A stretch of DNA of 64,000 bases from Microbacterium sp. SLBN-146. GTDB taxonomy: Bacteria; Actinomycetota; Actinomycetes; Actinomycetales; Microbacteriaceae. Within the stretch, counting starts at the first letter, position 1. Each line of letters begins with the position of its first letter. The notes under the pieces were generated by a model that did not search any database, was not told the DNA's origin, and worked only from the letters and a program-made list of their open reading frames with translations. The position numbers and the translations under genes were made by a program. Shown piece by piece: positions 43,052-51,760 of this stretch. Location of the stretch: positions 3,286,001 to 3,350,000 of the forward strand of contig NZ_VFMR01000001.1 of assembly GCF_006715145.1 (NCBI RefSeq), read 5' to 3'.

Positions 43052-44380
43052 TCAGAGGATCGAGATGGGGTTGAACAAGTCGGCGAGGATCAGCACGCCG
43101 CCCATCACGAGCAGCACGATGAAGACCGCGAAGGTCACGGGAACGAGCTTCGTCGCGTCGACGGGGCGAGGCGGTGGACGGCGGAAGAGCTTCGCCCACG
43201 TGCGCTTGATGCCGTCCCACAGCGCGACGACGACATGACCGCCGTCGAGCGGCAGCAGCGGGATGAGGTTGAAGACGAAGAGGGCGATGTTGAGGGACGC
43301 GAGGAGGCCCACGAGTCCCGCGACCCGGTTGAGCACGGGAGACTCGGATGCCGCGACCTCGCCCGCGAGGCGTCCCGCACCGACGACGCTGAGAGGCCCG
43401 TTCGGATCGCGCTCCTGACCTGTCACGAGCGAGACACCCGTGTCCCATACCTTGACGGGAAGCTGCCAGATGATTCCCGCGACGGCGCCGAGATTCTCGG
43501 CTGTCGCCTGGGGCCCTGCCCAGATCGGCTGCCGAACGTACTCGACCGTGGGGGCGATTCCCGCGAAGCCGACCTCGACGAGTTCCGGCTCTCCCTCGGC
43601 ATCCGTGATGGGGTAGCCCCGCTCGTCGGTCGCGGGCTGAGTGACCTCGACGGGTGTGATGCGCAGGGTCTCCTCGACGCCGTCCCGTTCGACGACGAGC
43701 GGGATGCTCCGCCCTGCCGACTCGCGGATGACCGCGGATGCCTCCGCGAACGTCGCGACGGCGACGCCGTCGACGGACAGGATGACATCCCCGGGCTCGA
43801 CGCCGGCGCCCGCGGCGGGCGGGAGCGGGTCGGACGGCTCGCACGCGGCACCCGAGGCGGCCGGCACGCACTCGCTGACGCGCGCGACCGTCGTCGTGGC
43901 CGTCTGCACCCCGATGCCGCTCAGGAGGATGCCGAAGAGCACGACGGCGAAGAGCAGATTCATGAACGGTCCGCCGAGCATGATGACGACGCGCTTCCAC
44001 ACGGCGAGGCGGTAGAAGACGCCGCTCTCGTCACCGGCCACGAGGGTCTCGTCGTTCGCGGCGCGCGCGTCCTGCACCATCGTCGCGAAGAAGCCTCCGC
44101 CCGCACGCCCTGCGAGCCGGCCCGCGGCGCGCTCCTTCGGAGAGGGCGGGTACATTCCGGCCATCGAGATGTAGCCGCCGAGGGGGATCGCCTTGACGCC
44201 GTACTCCGTTTCGCCGTAGCGGCGGGACCACAGGGTCGGTCCGAACCCGACCATGTACTGGCCCACGCGGACGCCGAACCGCTTGGCCGGCACGAGGTGT
44301 CCGATCTCGTGGAGCGCGATCGACACGGCGAGCCCGACGACGAGCAGCACGACGCCGACGATGAACGCGAGGATCTCCAC
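43052..44380 (-). CDS. rseP: site-2 intramembrane zinc metalloprotease, RseP type
   Basis: A 442-residue inner-membrane protease that cuts anti-sigma factors or signal peptides inside the membrane. HEIGH (His24, Glu25, His28) lies in the first helix, a PDZ-like domain spans about 180-270 (GAGVEPGDVILSVDGVAV), and the second zinc-site motif LLPLDGGH is near residue 390. GTG 44380 has TAGCGT 6 nt upstream. It sits between ispG and dxr, as in many actinobacteria. Confidence 0.92.
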   Translation of the reverse strand: MEILAFIVGVVLLVVGLAVSIALHEIGHLVPAKRFGVRVGQYMVGFGPTLWSRRYGETEYGVKAIPLGGYISMAGMYPPSPKERAAGRLAGRAGGGFFATMVQDARAANDETLVAGDESGVFYRLAVWKRVVIMLGGPFMNLLFAVVLFGILLSGIGVQTATTTVARVSECVPAASGAACEPSDPLPPAAGAGVEPGDVILSVDGVAVATFAEASAVIRESAGRSIPLVVERDGVEETLRITPVEVTQPATDERGYPITDAEGEPELVEVGFAGIAPTVEYVRQPIWAGPQATAENLGAVAGIIWQLPVKVWDTGVSLVTGQERDPNGPLSVVGAGRLAGEVAASESPVLNRVAGLVGLLASLNIALFVFNLIPLLPLDGGHVVVALWDGIKRTWAKLFRRPPPRPVDATKLVPVTFAVFIVLLVMGGVLILADLFNPISIL

Positions 44381-44386
44381 ACGCTC

Positions 44387-44392
44387 ACGCTA
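44387..44392 (-). promoter_or_regulatory. -10 box of rseP (leaderless start)
   Basis: TAGCGT on the minus strand, 6 nt before the GTG at 44380. Confidence 0.5.
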
Positions 44393-44465
44393 CCCGCGCC
44401 GGACTTTGAATTGGCTCGGAGCGAACCCCCGGAGTGGTCTACTCTGTGACGCGAGAGAGGAATCC

Positions 44466-45044
44466 ATGACCACGCGATCGACACGTGCCGTACGCGGCGC
44501 CGCTGCGGCGGTCATCGCGACGTGGACGGCGGCGGTGTCGCATACGGTCGGCGGCGGTCATGCCCCCTCCCTTCTTCTCGTCCTGGTCGTCGCAGCGTTG
44601 GCCCTCCCGTTCGCGGTCGCTCTCGCGGGTCGCCGATCGAGTCTTCTCGGACTCGCGCTGATCGTCGGCGGCGCACAGGTGCTGTTCCACGTCGCGTTCG
44701 CGTCGACGGCTCACCTGAGCGGCGCACGCACGGGCCACGTCCACGTGCGGACAGCACCTCCCGCAGGCGGGCGCGCGGCATCCTTCGTCCCCGAGTGGGA
44801 CATGTTCGTCGCGCACGTCATCGCGGCAGTGCTCACCTTCGCCGTCCTCGCGTACGGCGAGCGCCTCATCCGCGCCATCGCGCGCGGCCTCGCACGCCTC
44901 GTCGCGCTTCCCGCCGACGTCGCCCTCCCGCTCCCCTTCCGCGCAGGCCGCGCCATCGAGGAACGTCCAGGGGCAGCACGACGACTCGCGCTCACCTCGA
45001 ACTTCTCTCGGCGCGGTCCGCCCGCGCTCGTCGTGGCGGCCTAG
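44466..45044 (+). CDS. hypothetical membrane protein next to ycnI
   Basis: A 192-residue protein with five or so hydrophobic segments and several histidines in loops (SHTVGGGH, HVAFASTAHLSG, GHVHVR, AHVIAA). It has a good AGAGGAA site before the ATG and runs into the YcnI gene with an 86-bp gap. In actinobacteria small His-rich membrane proteins next to YcnI are associated with copper handling; here that is inference from position. Confidence 0.65.
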   Translation: MTTRSTRAVRGAAAAVIATWTAAVSHTVGGGHAPSLLLVLVVAALALPFAVALAGRRSSLLGLALIVGGAQVLFHVAFASTAHLSGARTGHVHVRTAPPAGGRAASFVPEWDMFVAHVIAAVLTFAVLAYGERLIRAIARGLARLVALPADVALPLPFRAGRAIEERPGAARRLALTSNFSRRGPPALVVAA

Positions 45045-45130
45045 CCGCTCCCCCGCCCGGTCCTCCCCGCGACCGGGTTTGCTCGCGCGCGGCTGTCGCG
45101 CGCGTCCACGACGAATGAAAGAAGACCACC

Positions 45131-45838
45131 ATGTCCCGTACCACCCCCCGCCGCCGTCTGCTCGCCACCGGAATCGTCGGTGGAGTCCTGCTCGCCGTCG
45201 CCGTTCCGATCGCCGCGTCCGCCCACGTCACCGTCACTCCGGGCGAGGCCGCCGCCGGCTCGTACACGGTTCTCGAGTTCGCCTTCGGTCACGGATGCGA
45301 CGGCTCGGCCACGACGGCGCTCACGATCGACCTGCCCGAAGGCCTGGACTCCGTGACCCCCCAGCTCGAGCCGGGCTGGTCCGTCGAGGCCGTCGGCGCC
45401 GACACCGGCATCGCATCGCAGATCATCTACACGGCCGACGAGCCCGTCGAGGACGGCTTCCGGTCCACCGTGACGATCCAGGTGAAGCTCGCCGAGGACA
45501 CGGCGGGCGAGACCCTCGCATTCCCGGTGCTGCAGAGCTGCGTCGAAGGCGAGACGAACTGGGCGGAACTGGCAGAAGAGGGCCAGGACCCGCACGACCT
45601 CGATGCTCCGGCGCCCCTTGTCGTCGTCTCAGCGGCGACGGACGACCATGGCGGACACGGCGACGACGAGGCGACGACCGATGAGAGCGCCACCGACGCG
45701 TCGGCCGATGGCATGACTACGACGTCCGCCCCGGCGGAGGCCGACCCGGTCGCGCGCTGGCTCGCCGCGGGCGGCCTCGTCGCCGGCATCGCCGCCCTCG
45801 CCGTCGTGCTCCTCCGCGGCCGCACGCGCAAGAGCTGA
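45131..45838 (+). CDS. YcnI-type DUF1775 copper-binding protein
   Basis: A 235-residue exported protein. A signal peptide (1-31) ends in ASA, leaving His32 as the mature N-terminus, the position that binds copper in Bacillus YcnI. The DUF1775 beta-sandwich follows (HVTVTPGEAAAGSYTVLEF, HGCDGSATTAL, PGWSVEA), then an acidic and Thr-rich linker and a C-terminal transmembrane helix with RGRTRKS, so it is held on the outer membrane face. Confidence 0.87.
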   Translation: MSRTTPRRRLLATGIVGGVLLAVAVPIAASAHVTVTPGEAAAGSYTVLEFAFGHGCDGSATTALTIDLPEGLDSVTPQLEPGWSVEAVGADTGIASQIIYTADEPVEDGFRSTVTIQVKLAEDTAGETLAFPVLQSCVEGETNWAELAEEGQDPHDLDAPAPLVVVSAATDDHGGHGDDEATTDESATDASADGMTTTSAPAEADPVARWLAAGGLVAGIAALAVVLLRGRTRKS

Positions 45839-45844
45839 TCTCCC

Positions 45845-45873
45845 GCCGGGGGCGGGCGCTGCTCGCCCCCGGC
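45845..45873 (+). terminator. terminator after ycnI
   Basis: GCCGGGGGCG (45845-45854) pairs with CGCCCCCGGC (45864-45873), 10 bp with a 9-nt loop, immediately downstream of the YcnI stop and before the next gene's start. There is no U-tract, as usual in high-G+C genomes. Confidence 0.6.
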
Positions 45874-45906
45874 GCACCCCGCTCGGGGTGGTTAGATGGA
45901 CAGGCC

Positions 45907-47562
45907 ATGCCCAGCGACGCCTCCCCCTCGAACATCCCGCCGGTCCTCCGGCCCGATGAGCCCCCGGTCCACACCCTCGACGACCTCGCGGGGCACCTCG
46001 ACGCCCAGGTACAGGGATCGACAGCGGGAGTCACTCTCACGGGCCTCACTCTCGCGACCGCGGATCTCCGCCCGGGCGACGTCTTCGTCGCGCTGCGCGG
46101 CGCGACCCGGCACGGAGCCGAGTTCGCGGCGACGGCCGCCGAGAAGGGCGCCGTGGCCGTCGTCACCGACGTCTCCGGTGCCGAACTCGCCGGAGCATCA
46201 GGACTTCCCGTCCTCATCGTGGACGACCCCCGCGGCATCCTGGGTGCCCTCTCTGCCTGGGTGTACCGGACGGGACGCGACGACCAGTTGCCGCTTCTCT
46301 TCGCCACGACCGGCACGAACGGCAAGACGAGCGTTTCGCATCTCCTCGAGGGCATCCTGGGGCAGCTCGGGGTCGTGACGGGCCTCTCGTCGACGGCAGA
46401 GCGCCACATCGCGGGCCAGATCATCGTGTCGCGGCTGACGACGCCGGAAGCGTACGAGATGCACGCGCTCCTCGCCCTCATGCGCGAGCGGGGGGTCGAG
46501 GCCGTCGCGGTCGAGGTCAGCGCGCAGGCTCTCAGCCGGCGGCGTGTCGACGGGATCGTCTTCGATGTCGCCGGCTTCACGAACCTCACCCACGACCACC
46601 TCGACGACTACGCCGACATGCGCGAGTACTTCGAGGCCAAGCTCCCGCTCTTCCGCCCCGAGCGGGCCCGCCGCGCCGTCATCAGCCTCGACCACGCGTC
46701 AGGGTCGGAGGTGCTCGCACGCTGCGAGATCCCCGCCGTCACGGTCGGCACGCCCGACATCGCGGGTGAAGGTGCCGCCGCCGCATCCGCGGACTGGACG
46801 GTCGAGATCCTCGACGAGCGCCAGGACGGCACGCGCTTCCGCTTGACGGGACCCGCCGGTTCGCTCACGACGGTCGTCCCCGTGATCGGGCGCCACATGG
46901 CCGCCAACGCGGGGCTCGCTATCGTCATGGTCCTCGAGGCCGGCTACGCGTGGGAGCGTGTGCACGACGCTCTCGACGGCGGACGCATCGACGCATACCT
47001 CCCCGGGCGCACCGAGCGCGTGTCAGGAGATCGCGGGCCCGCCGTCTACGTGGACTTCGGCCACTCCCCCGACGCGTTCGAGAAGACACTCGCTGCTGTT
47101 CGGCGTGTGACCCCGGGCAAGGTTCTCATGCTGTTCGGCGCCGACGGAGACCGCGACGCGACGAAGCGCCACGACATGGGCCGGACGGGCGTCGAAGGAA
47201 GCGACATCCTCGTCGTGACCGACCACCACCCGCGATTCGAAGATCCGGACTCGATCCGCGCCGTCCTCATCGAAGGAGCACGCCGCGCGCGTCCCGACGC
47301 GGAGATCCACGAATGGTCGCCGCCGGAGCGCGCGATCATCGAAGCCGTCGCGCTCGTCGGCGACGGCGATGCGATCCTCTGGGCGGGCCCCGGTCACCAG
47401 GACTACCGTGACATCCGTGGAGTCCGCACTCCCTATTCGGCGCGGGAGCTCTCCCGACGCGCCCTCCGCGCCGCGGGGTGGCCCGTTCCCGAGCCGCACT
47501 GGCCGGTCCCCTACCCCGACGATGAGACCCCAGCCTCGGATCCCCTCCGGCCGGTGTACTGA
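45907..47562 (+). CDS. Mur ligase, UDP-N-acetylmuramyl-tripeptide synthetase-like (MurE-type)
   Basis: A 551-residue three-domain Mur ligase. N-terminal MurE-like domain with DSRxxxPG-type loop (DLRPGDVFVAL), the ATP-binding loop TTGTNGKTSVSHLL near residue 140, VAVEVSAQAL, and the C-terminal domain with DHHPRFEDP where MurE enzymes have DNPR (meso-DAP type) or DNPA (lysine type). That motif is atypical and the gene stands alone, outside any dcw cluster in this window, so a second MurE-like ligase with a different substrate is possible. Confidence 0.82.
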   Translation: MPSDASPSNIPPVLRPDEPPVHTLDDLAGHLDAQVQGSTAGVTLTGLTLATADLRPGDVFVALRGATRHGAEFAATAAEKGAVAVVTDVSGAELAGASGLPVLIVDDPRGILGALSAWVYRTGRDDQLPLLFATTGTNGKTSVSHLLEGILGQLGVVTGLSSTAERHIAGQIIVSRLTTPEAYEMHALLALMRERGVEAVAVEVSAQALSRRRVDGIVFDVAGFTNLTHDHLDDYADMREYFEAKLPLFRPERARRAVISLDHASGSEVLARCEIPAVTVGTPDIAGEGAAAASADWTVEILDERQDGTRFRLTGPAGSLTTVVPVIGRHMAANAGLAIVMVLEAGYAWERVHDALDGGRIDAYLPGRTERVSGDRGPAVYVDFGHSPDAFEKTLAAVRRVTPGKVLMLFGADGDRDATKRHDMGRTGVEGSDILVVTDHHPRFEDPDSIRAVLIEGARRARPDAEIHEWSPPERAIIEAVALVGDGDAILWAGPGHQDYRDIRGVRTPYSARELSRRALRAAGWPVPEPHWPVPYPDDETPASDPLRPVY

Positions 47563-47590
47563 GGTCGGGTCGCTCCTCTGACGGGAGCGG

Positions 47591-48682
47591 TCACGAAGCG
47601 GATGCCGCGATCGCCCGATCCGCTGCATCCCGAGCCCACGATTCCGCCGCCGCGAGCGACTCTCGCGTGAGCTCTCCCGGCGCCTCGTGGGCGTCTACGA
47701 CACGATCGACCGTCTCGACGATTCCCGGGAAGGAGAGTCTTCCCTCGTGGAAGGCGTCGACGGCCTGTTCGTTGGCCGCGTTGAACACGGCGGGATACGT
47801 CCCACCGGCGCGACCGACGCGTTTCGCGAGCGCGACGGCCGGGAAGGCCTCCTCGTCGAGCGGCTCGAAGTCCCAGCGCGAGGTGACGGTCCAGTCGAGC
47901 GGCACGCCGACTCCCGCGACACGGTGCGGCCAGTCGAGGCCCAGGGAGATGGGGAGCCGCATGTCCGGCGGCGACGCCTGCAGGATCGTCGACCCGTCGA
48001 CGAACTCCACCATCGAGTGGACGATCGACTGCGGGTGCACGACGACATCGATGTCGGAGTACGGGACGTCGAACAGCAGGTGCGCCTCGATGACCTCGAG
48101 TCCCTTGTTCACGAGCGTCGCCGAGTTGGTCGTCACGACGCGGCCCATGTCCCACGTGGGGTGCGCGAGGGCCTGGGCGGGGGTGACGCCTTCCAGCTCT
48201 TCTCGGCGACGACCGCGGAAAGGGCCTCCGGAGGCCGTCAGGACAAGCCTCCCGACTTCCTTGGGTGCGCCGGATCGCAGCGCTTGAGCGATCGCGGAAT
48301 GCTCCGAGTCGACGGGGACGATCTGGCCGGGAGCCGCGAGGGCCGTCACGAGGTCACCCCCCACAATGAGGGATTCCTTATTCGCGAGAGCGAGCGTCCT
48401 CCCCGCCTCGAGCGCTGCGAGGGTGGGACCGAGGCCGACGGAACCCGTGATGCCGTTCAGCACGACATCAGCTTCCACATCCCGCACGAGATGCTCGGCT
48501 TCCACCGCTCCCAGCGCCGTGTGCTCGACACCGAAGGCGGCAGCCTGCTCGGAGAGAACGGCACGGTTCGAGCCTGCCGAGAGCCCCACGACCTCGAAGC
48601 GATCAGGATTGGCGCGGATGACGTCGAGCGCCTGTGTTCCGATCGAGCCGGTGGAGCCGAGGATCAGGACGCGTCGCAGCAT
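47591..48682 (-). CDS. dxr: 1-deoxy-D-xylulose 5-phosphate reductoisomerase
   Basis: Commits carbon to the MEP isoprenoid pathway, NADPH-dependent. The 363 residues include GSTGSIG (9-15), [20 protein letters not shown] and [12 protein letters not shown] with [13 protein letters not shown] 48682 is 6 nt after TAGCCT. ispG, another step of the pathway, is 9 kb away. Confidence 0.93.
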   Translation of the reverse strand: MLRRVLILGSTGSIGTQALDVIRANPDRFEVVGLSAGSNRAVLSEQAAAFGVEHTALGAVEAEHLVRDVEADVVLNGITGSVGLGPTLAALEAGRTLALANKESLIVGGDLVTALAAPGQIVPVDSEHSAIAQALRSGAPKEVGRLVLTASGGPFRGRRREELEGVTPAQALAHPTWDMGRVVTTNSATLVNKGLEVIEAHLLFDVPYSDIDVVVHPQSIVHSMVEFVDGSTILQASPPDMRLPISLGLDWPHRVAGVGVPLDWTVTSRWDFEPLDEEAFPAVALAKRVGRAGGTYPAVFNAANEQAVDAFHEGRLSFPGIVETVDRVVDAHEAPGELTRESLAAAESWARDAADRAIAASAS

Positions 48683-48688
48683 GACCCC

Positions 48689-48694
48689 AGGCTA
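48689..48694 (-). promoter_or_regulatory. -10 box of dxr (leaderless start)
   Basis: TAGCCT on the minus strand, 6 nt before the ATG at 48682. Confidence 0.5.
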
Positions 48695-48732
48695 ACGGAG
48701 CACTCTCCCGCCCCGAGCATGCCGCCCGCCGG

Positions 48733-49686
48733 TCAGGCTGCGGGCGGAGTTGCGGCGGCGAGGATGTCGACGACGAAGACGAGCGTCTGGCCCGTGAGGT
48801 CCTCTTCGTTGATCTCGCCCTCGCCGTAGGCAGCCGACGGCGGAAGGATGGCGATGACCTGCGAGCCGACCGTCTCACCGACGACAGCGTCTGCGAAGCC
48901 CTGGACGACGCCTCCGCTCGTGGAGAAGCTGAACGCCTGCTTGCCCCAGCTCTCGTCGAAGACCTCGCCCGAGTTCCACGACACACCGTGGTACTGCACG
49001 AGCACGCTGTCGCCCGCCTCTACGACGGCACCGTCACCCTTCTTGAGGGTCGCCTTTTCGAACTCGGTCGGGATGTCACCCTCGGGAAGAGTCACGGTGG
49101 GCTTGCCCGTCTCGTCGAGAACGACCGTCGGGAAGCCCTCGGGAGCGTCCTGCTCCTCGCCGCTGGCGACAGCCTCGGTCGTGCCCAGCACATCGAGCAC
49201 CCACACGGCGGCCGGCGAGCTCTCCGATCCGGGGACGGCCATGACGATGCGGCTGCCGATGGGCGCGCAGCCGAAGAACTGGTCGGGACCCGTGCCGACC
49301 GAGACCTGGACGGGAAGGAGATCCTCGTCGTACCCCTCGGAAGCGGATTCCTCACCCGTCGTGGCATCGAAGATGGTGAGCGCGTAGTTGACCAGGTCTC
49401 CATCGGCGAGAGCATCGCCGTCGCCCTCGACCAGGAGCGTGCGCTCTGCCGCGTCCACCGTCAGGGGTGCGGAGAACTCGACCGTCGCTGCGGAACCGAC
49501 ATCGCCGGTCACATCGACGGACTCGACGGCTTCGCCCGAGGGAGCGGCCGCTGCGCAGAGATCGCCGGCAGCATCCCCCGTAGAGGTCGGCGACGGCGAC
49601 GCGTCCGGACCGGAGCTGGTGCAGCCGGCGAGGACGAGTGCCGCAGCAGCGGCCAGGGACAACAGGGCGAGCGGGCGAGTGCGCAC
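48733..49686 (-). CDS. lipoprotein FKBP-type peptidyl-prolyl isomerase
   Basis: A 317-residue protein beginning with a lipoprotein signal and lipobox LAGC near residue 19. It has two FKBP-like regions: an amino-terminal degenerate one (about 60-180) and a canonical one at the C-terminus (GDSVLVQYHGVSWNSGEVFDES, IAILPPSAAYGE). It is anchored outside the membrane and should assist folding of exported proteins. GTG 49686 has GAGG 8 nt before. Confidence 0.85.
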   Translation of the reverse strand: MRTRPLALLSLAAAAALVLAGCTSSGPDASPSPTSTGDAAGDLCAAAAPSGEAVESVDVTGDVGSAATVEFSAPLTVDAAERTLLVEGDGDALADGDLVNYALTIFDATTGEESASEGYDEDLLPVQVSVGTGPDQFFGCAPIGSRIVMAVPGSESSPAAVWVLDVLGTTEAVASGEEQDAPEGFPTVVLDETGKPTVTLPEGDIPTEFEKATLKKGDGAVVEAGDSVLVQYHGVSWNSGEVFDESWGKQAFSFSTSGGVVQGFADAVVGETVGSQVIAILPPSAAYGEGEINEEDLTGQTLVFVVDILAAATPPAA

Positions 49687-49760
49687 GGAAAACCTCGGGG
49701 TTGGATTGCGGGGGAAACTCCATCCTTCCGTACAAATCCTTTGGTGCGACTGTGAAACGA

Positions 49761-49778
49761 CATTCCGATGCCGGAATG
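49761..49778 (+). promoter_or_regulatory. 18-bp inverted repeat between FKBP and plsC genes
   Basis: CATTCCG-ATGC-CGGAATG, a perfect 7-bp inverted repeat with 4-nt spacer, lies 10 bp before the plsC -10 box, in the divergent region. It looks like a repressor operator over the -35 of plsC. Confidence 0.45.
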
Positions 49779-49788
49779 AAATCGGGAG

Positions 49789-49794
49789 TATCGT
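49789..49794 (+). promoter_or_regulatory. -10 box of plsC (leaderless start)
   Basis: TATCGT, 6 nt before the GTG at 49801. Confidence 0.5.
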
Positions 49795-49800
49795 CGTCGG

Positions 49801-50562
49801 GTGACTTCCGAGGCTGCCCCCGCGGGCGATGACATCGAGCCTGTCCACGCTCCCCCGCGCATGGGCATCACCTACGCCGCGGGCCGTTTCGTCATCACTC
49901 CTCTCGCGCGACTCGTCTATCGACCGCGGGTCGAGGGCAAGCAGAACGTGCCCCGCACCGGCCCGGTGATCTTCGCGAGCAACCACCTGTCCTTCATCGA
50001 CTCGATCGCGATCCCCGTCGCCGCGCCTCGTCCCGTCCACTTCCTCGCGAAGGCCAGCTACTTCGACGGATGGGCTTCGCGGCAGTTCTTCACCTCCATC
50101 GGAGCGATCCCCGTGCACCGCGGGGCGGGGCAAGCGGCGCTCGACGCCCTCGATCAGCAGCGCGTCCTGCTGGAGGACGGCCGCGCTGTCGCCCTCTATC
50201 CCGAGGGCACGCGGTCACTCGACGGTCGCCTCTACAAGGGGCGGACGGGCGTCGCGTTCCTCGCGCTCCAGACCGGAGCGCCCGTCGTCCCCGTGGGACT
50301 CATCGGAACCGACAAGGTCATGCCCGTCGGCGCGACCATGCCTTCCCTCACCCACCGCGTGACCGTGAAGTTCGGCGAACCGCTCGACCTCGCCCACCAC
50401 GGTCCCGCGACATCGGGCAAAGCCCGTCGCCTCGCGACCGACGAGATCATGGCCGCGATCCACGAGCTCTCGGGGCAGGAACTGGCCAACGCCTACAACG
50501 AGGCACCCGCTCAGAACCCCATCGACCGCATCAAGCAGGTCCTCCCCCACGAGCGACGCTGA
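49801..50562 (+). CDS. plsC: 1-acyl-sn-glycerol-3-phosphate acyltransferase family protein
   Basis: A 253-residue acyltransferase of phospholipid synthesis, membrane-associated. Signatures: SNHLSFIDS (the NHx4D catalytic motif), PVHFLAKASYFDG, and LYPEGTRS. C-terminal region of about 35 residues is polar. GTG start with a leaderless promoter box. Actinobacteria have several PlsC paralogues, so the acyl-acceptor preference is uncertain. Confidence 0.9.
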   Translation: MTSEAAPAGDDIEPVHAPPRMGITYAAGRFVITPLARLVYRPRVEGKQNVPRTGPVIFASNHLSFIDSIAIPVAAPRPVHFLAKASYFDGWASRQFFTSIGAIPVHRGAGQAALDALDQQRVLLEDGRAVALYPEGTRSLDGRLYKGRTGVAFLALQTGAPVVPVGLIGTDKVMPVGATMPSLTHRVTVKFGEPLDLAHHGPATSGKARRLATDEIMAAIHELSGQELANAYNEAPAQNPIDRIKQVLPHERR

Positions 50563-51231
50563 CCGCCGAAGTTCGGCACGCCGCGACCAGCGCCCGCGGG
50601 GCACGGTTCGTCGCGACGGGGCGCACTTTCCGCGCCCCGTACGACGGATGCCGCCCCAAAGCCATCGCACCGAACCGCGCGGAGCGCCAGAAGTTCCGGA
50701 CCCGCACCGGCACGCAGTTCGCCGCCGCCCGTCGATGGCGGGGCGCGCTTTGCAACCGCGGGGCGCATTCCACTGGCCCGGGGCGCACTCTCCGCGCCCC
50801 ATACGACGGATGCCGCCCCAAAGCCACCGCACCGAACCGCGCGGAGCGCCAGAAGTTCCGGACCCGCACCGGCACGCACTTCGCCGCCGCCCGTCGATGG
50901 CGGGGCGCGCTTTGCAACCGCGGGGCGCATTCCACTGGCCCGGGGCGCACTCTCCGCGCCCCATACGACGGATGCCGCCCCAAAGCCACCGCACCGAACC
51001 GCGCGGAGCGCCAGAAGTTCCGGACCCGCACCGGCACGCACTTCGCCGCCGCCCGTCGATGGCGGGGCGCGCTTTGCAACCGCGGGGCGCATTCCACTGG
51101 CCCGGGGCGCACTTTCCGCGCCCCGCAGGACGGATGCCGCCCCAAAGCCACCGCACCGGCCCCACGGATGCCGCCCCAATCCGCCGCACCGGGCACAGCG
51201 CGCCGCGACAGCCCGGTGTTCCGCGCGGATG
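50563..51231. repeat. intergenic 162-bp tandem repeat (minisatellite), three copies plus fragments
   Basis: The region between the converging 3' ends of plsC and the OsmC gene holds three copies of a 162-bp unit at 50641-50802, 50803-50964 and 50965-51126, followed by a partial copy to about 51160. Copies 1 and 2 differ at 2 positions by eye, copies 2 and 3 at 3 positions near the unit end. Each unit includes GGGGCGC-x-GCGCCCC inverted repeats. The period is 54 codons, so long open frames run through on both strands; they are repeat artefacts. No gene was supported. Confidence 0.88.
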
Positions 51232-51708
51232 CTACTGGCCCGCGATGACGATCGTCGGTTCGTGCCGCACGGGGAAGTTGACCGAATTGGCGATGAAGCA
51301 CCAGGCGTTCGCCTGCGCGTGCGCGGCGAGCGCGGCATCCGTCATCGAGGAGTCCACGACCGTCACGCGGGGCCGGAGCACGACCTCGTGGAAGGCGCCG
51401 CCTCCCTTGCCGTCCTGGCGCATGACGCCCGTCGCGTGGTCCTCGTAGGCGACGACGACGACACCCGCCGTGACGCACGCGTGAAGGTAGGACAGCAGGT
51501 GGCATTCACTGAGCGCCGCGACGAGGAGGTCCTCGGGATTCCATCTCGACGGATCGCCACGGAACGGCTTGTCTGCCGAGGCCAAGAGCGATGGCTTCCC
51601 ATCGATGTCCATCGTCACCGATCGGTCGTAGTCGCGGTACCCGCTCGTGCCGGTTCCACGGTCTCCGGTCCACGTGGTCCGGACGGAATAGCGATGCTCA
51701 CCGAACAT
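51232..51708 (-). CDS. OsmC/Ohr family peroxiredoxin-like protein
   Basis: A 158-residue cytosolic OsmC-fold protein (HRYSVRTTWTGDRGTGTSGY). The two redox cysteines are visible in ALSECHLLSYL and NAWCFIANSV. The family reduces organic hydroperoxides using lipoyl-type thiols; OsmC and YhfA/RoiX groups cannot be told apart here. The start at 51708 is chosen because MFGEHRYSV opens like known members; an upstream frame start at 51738 is not supported. Confidence 0.82.
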   Translation of the reverse strand: MFGEHRYSVRTTWTGDRGTGTSGYRDYDRSVTMDIDGKPSLLASADKPFRGDPSRWNPEDLLVAALSECHLLSYLHACVTAGVVVVAYEDHATGVMRQDGKGGGAFHEVVLRPRVTVVDSSMTDAALAAHAQANAWCFIANSVNFPVRHEPTIVIAGQ

Positions 51709-51748
51709 GCGCAACAGTCTGTCATGACGGCGTAACACGCCTCAGCGA

Positions 51749-51754
51749 TAGGCT
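51749..51754 (+). promoter_or_regulatory. -10 box of the asparaginase gene (leaderless start)
   Basis: TAGGCT, 6 nt before the GTG at 51761. TGACGG stands about 18 nt further upstream as a possible -35. Confidence 0.5.
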
Positions 51755-51760
51755 TGCGGA

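Noticed and set aside
45892..45906. Leaderless -10 box for the MurE-like gene (TTAGAT)
   Set aside because: The hexamer does not fit TANNNT and its spacing to the ATG is 9 nt, so it was not counted with the others.
50641..51160. CRISPR array at the tandem repeat
   Set aside because: Units are 162 bp, with no short repeats separated by unique spacers. It is a minisatellite.
50215..51448. Long open frames through the 162-bp repeats on both strands
   Set aside because: The period is a multiple of three and stops are scarce, so any frame stays open. The predicted proteins are 54-residue repeats without codon bias of a real gene and without ribosome binding sites.
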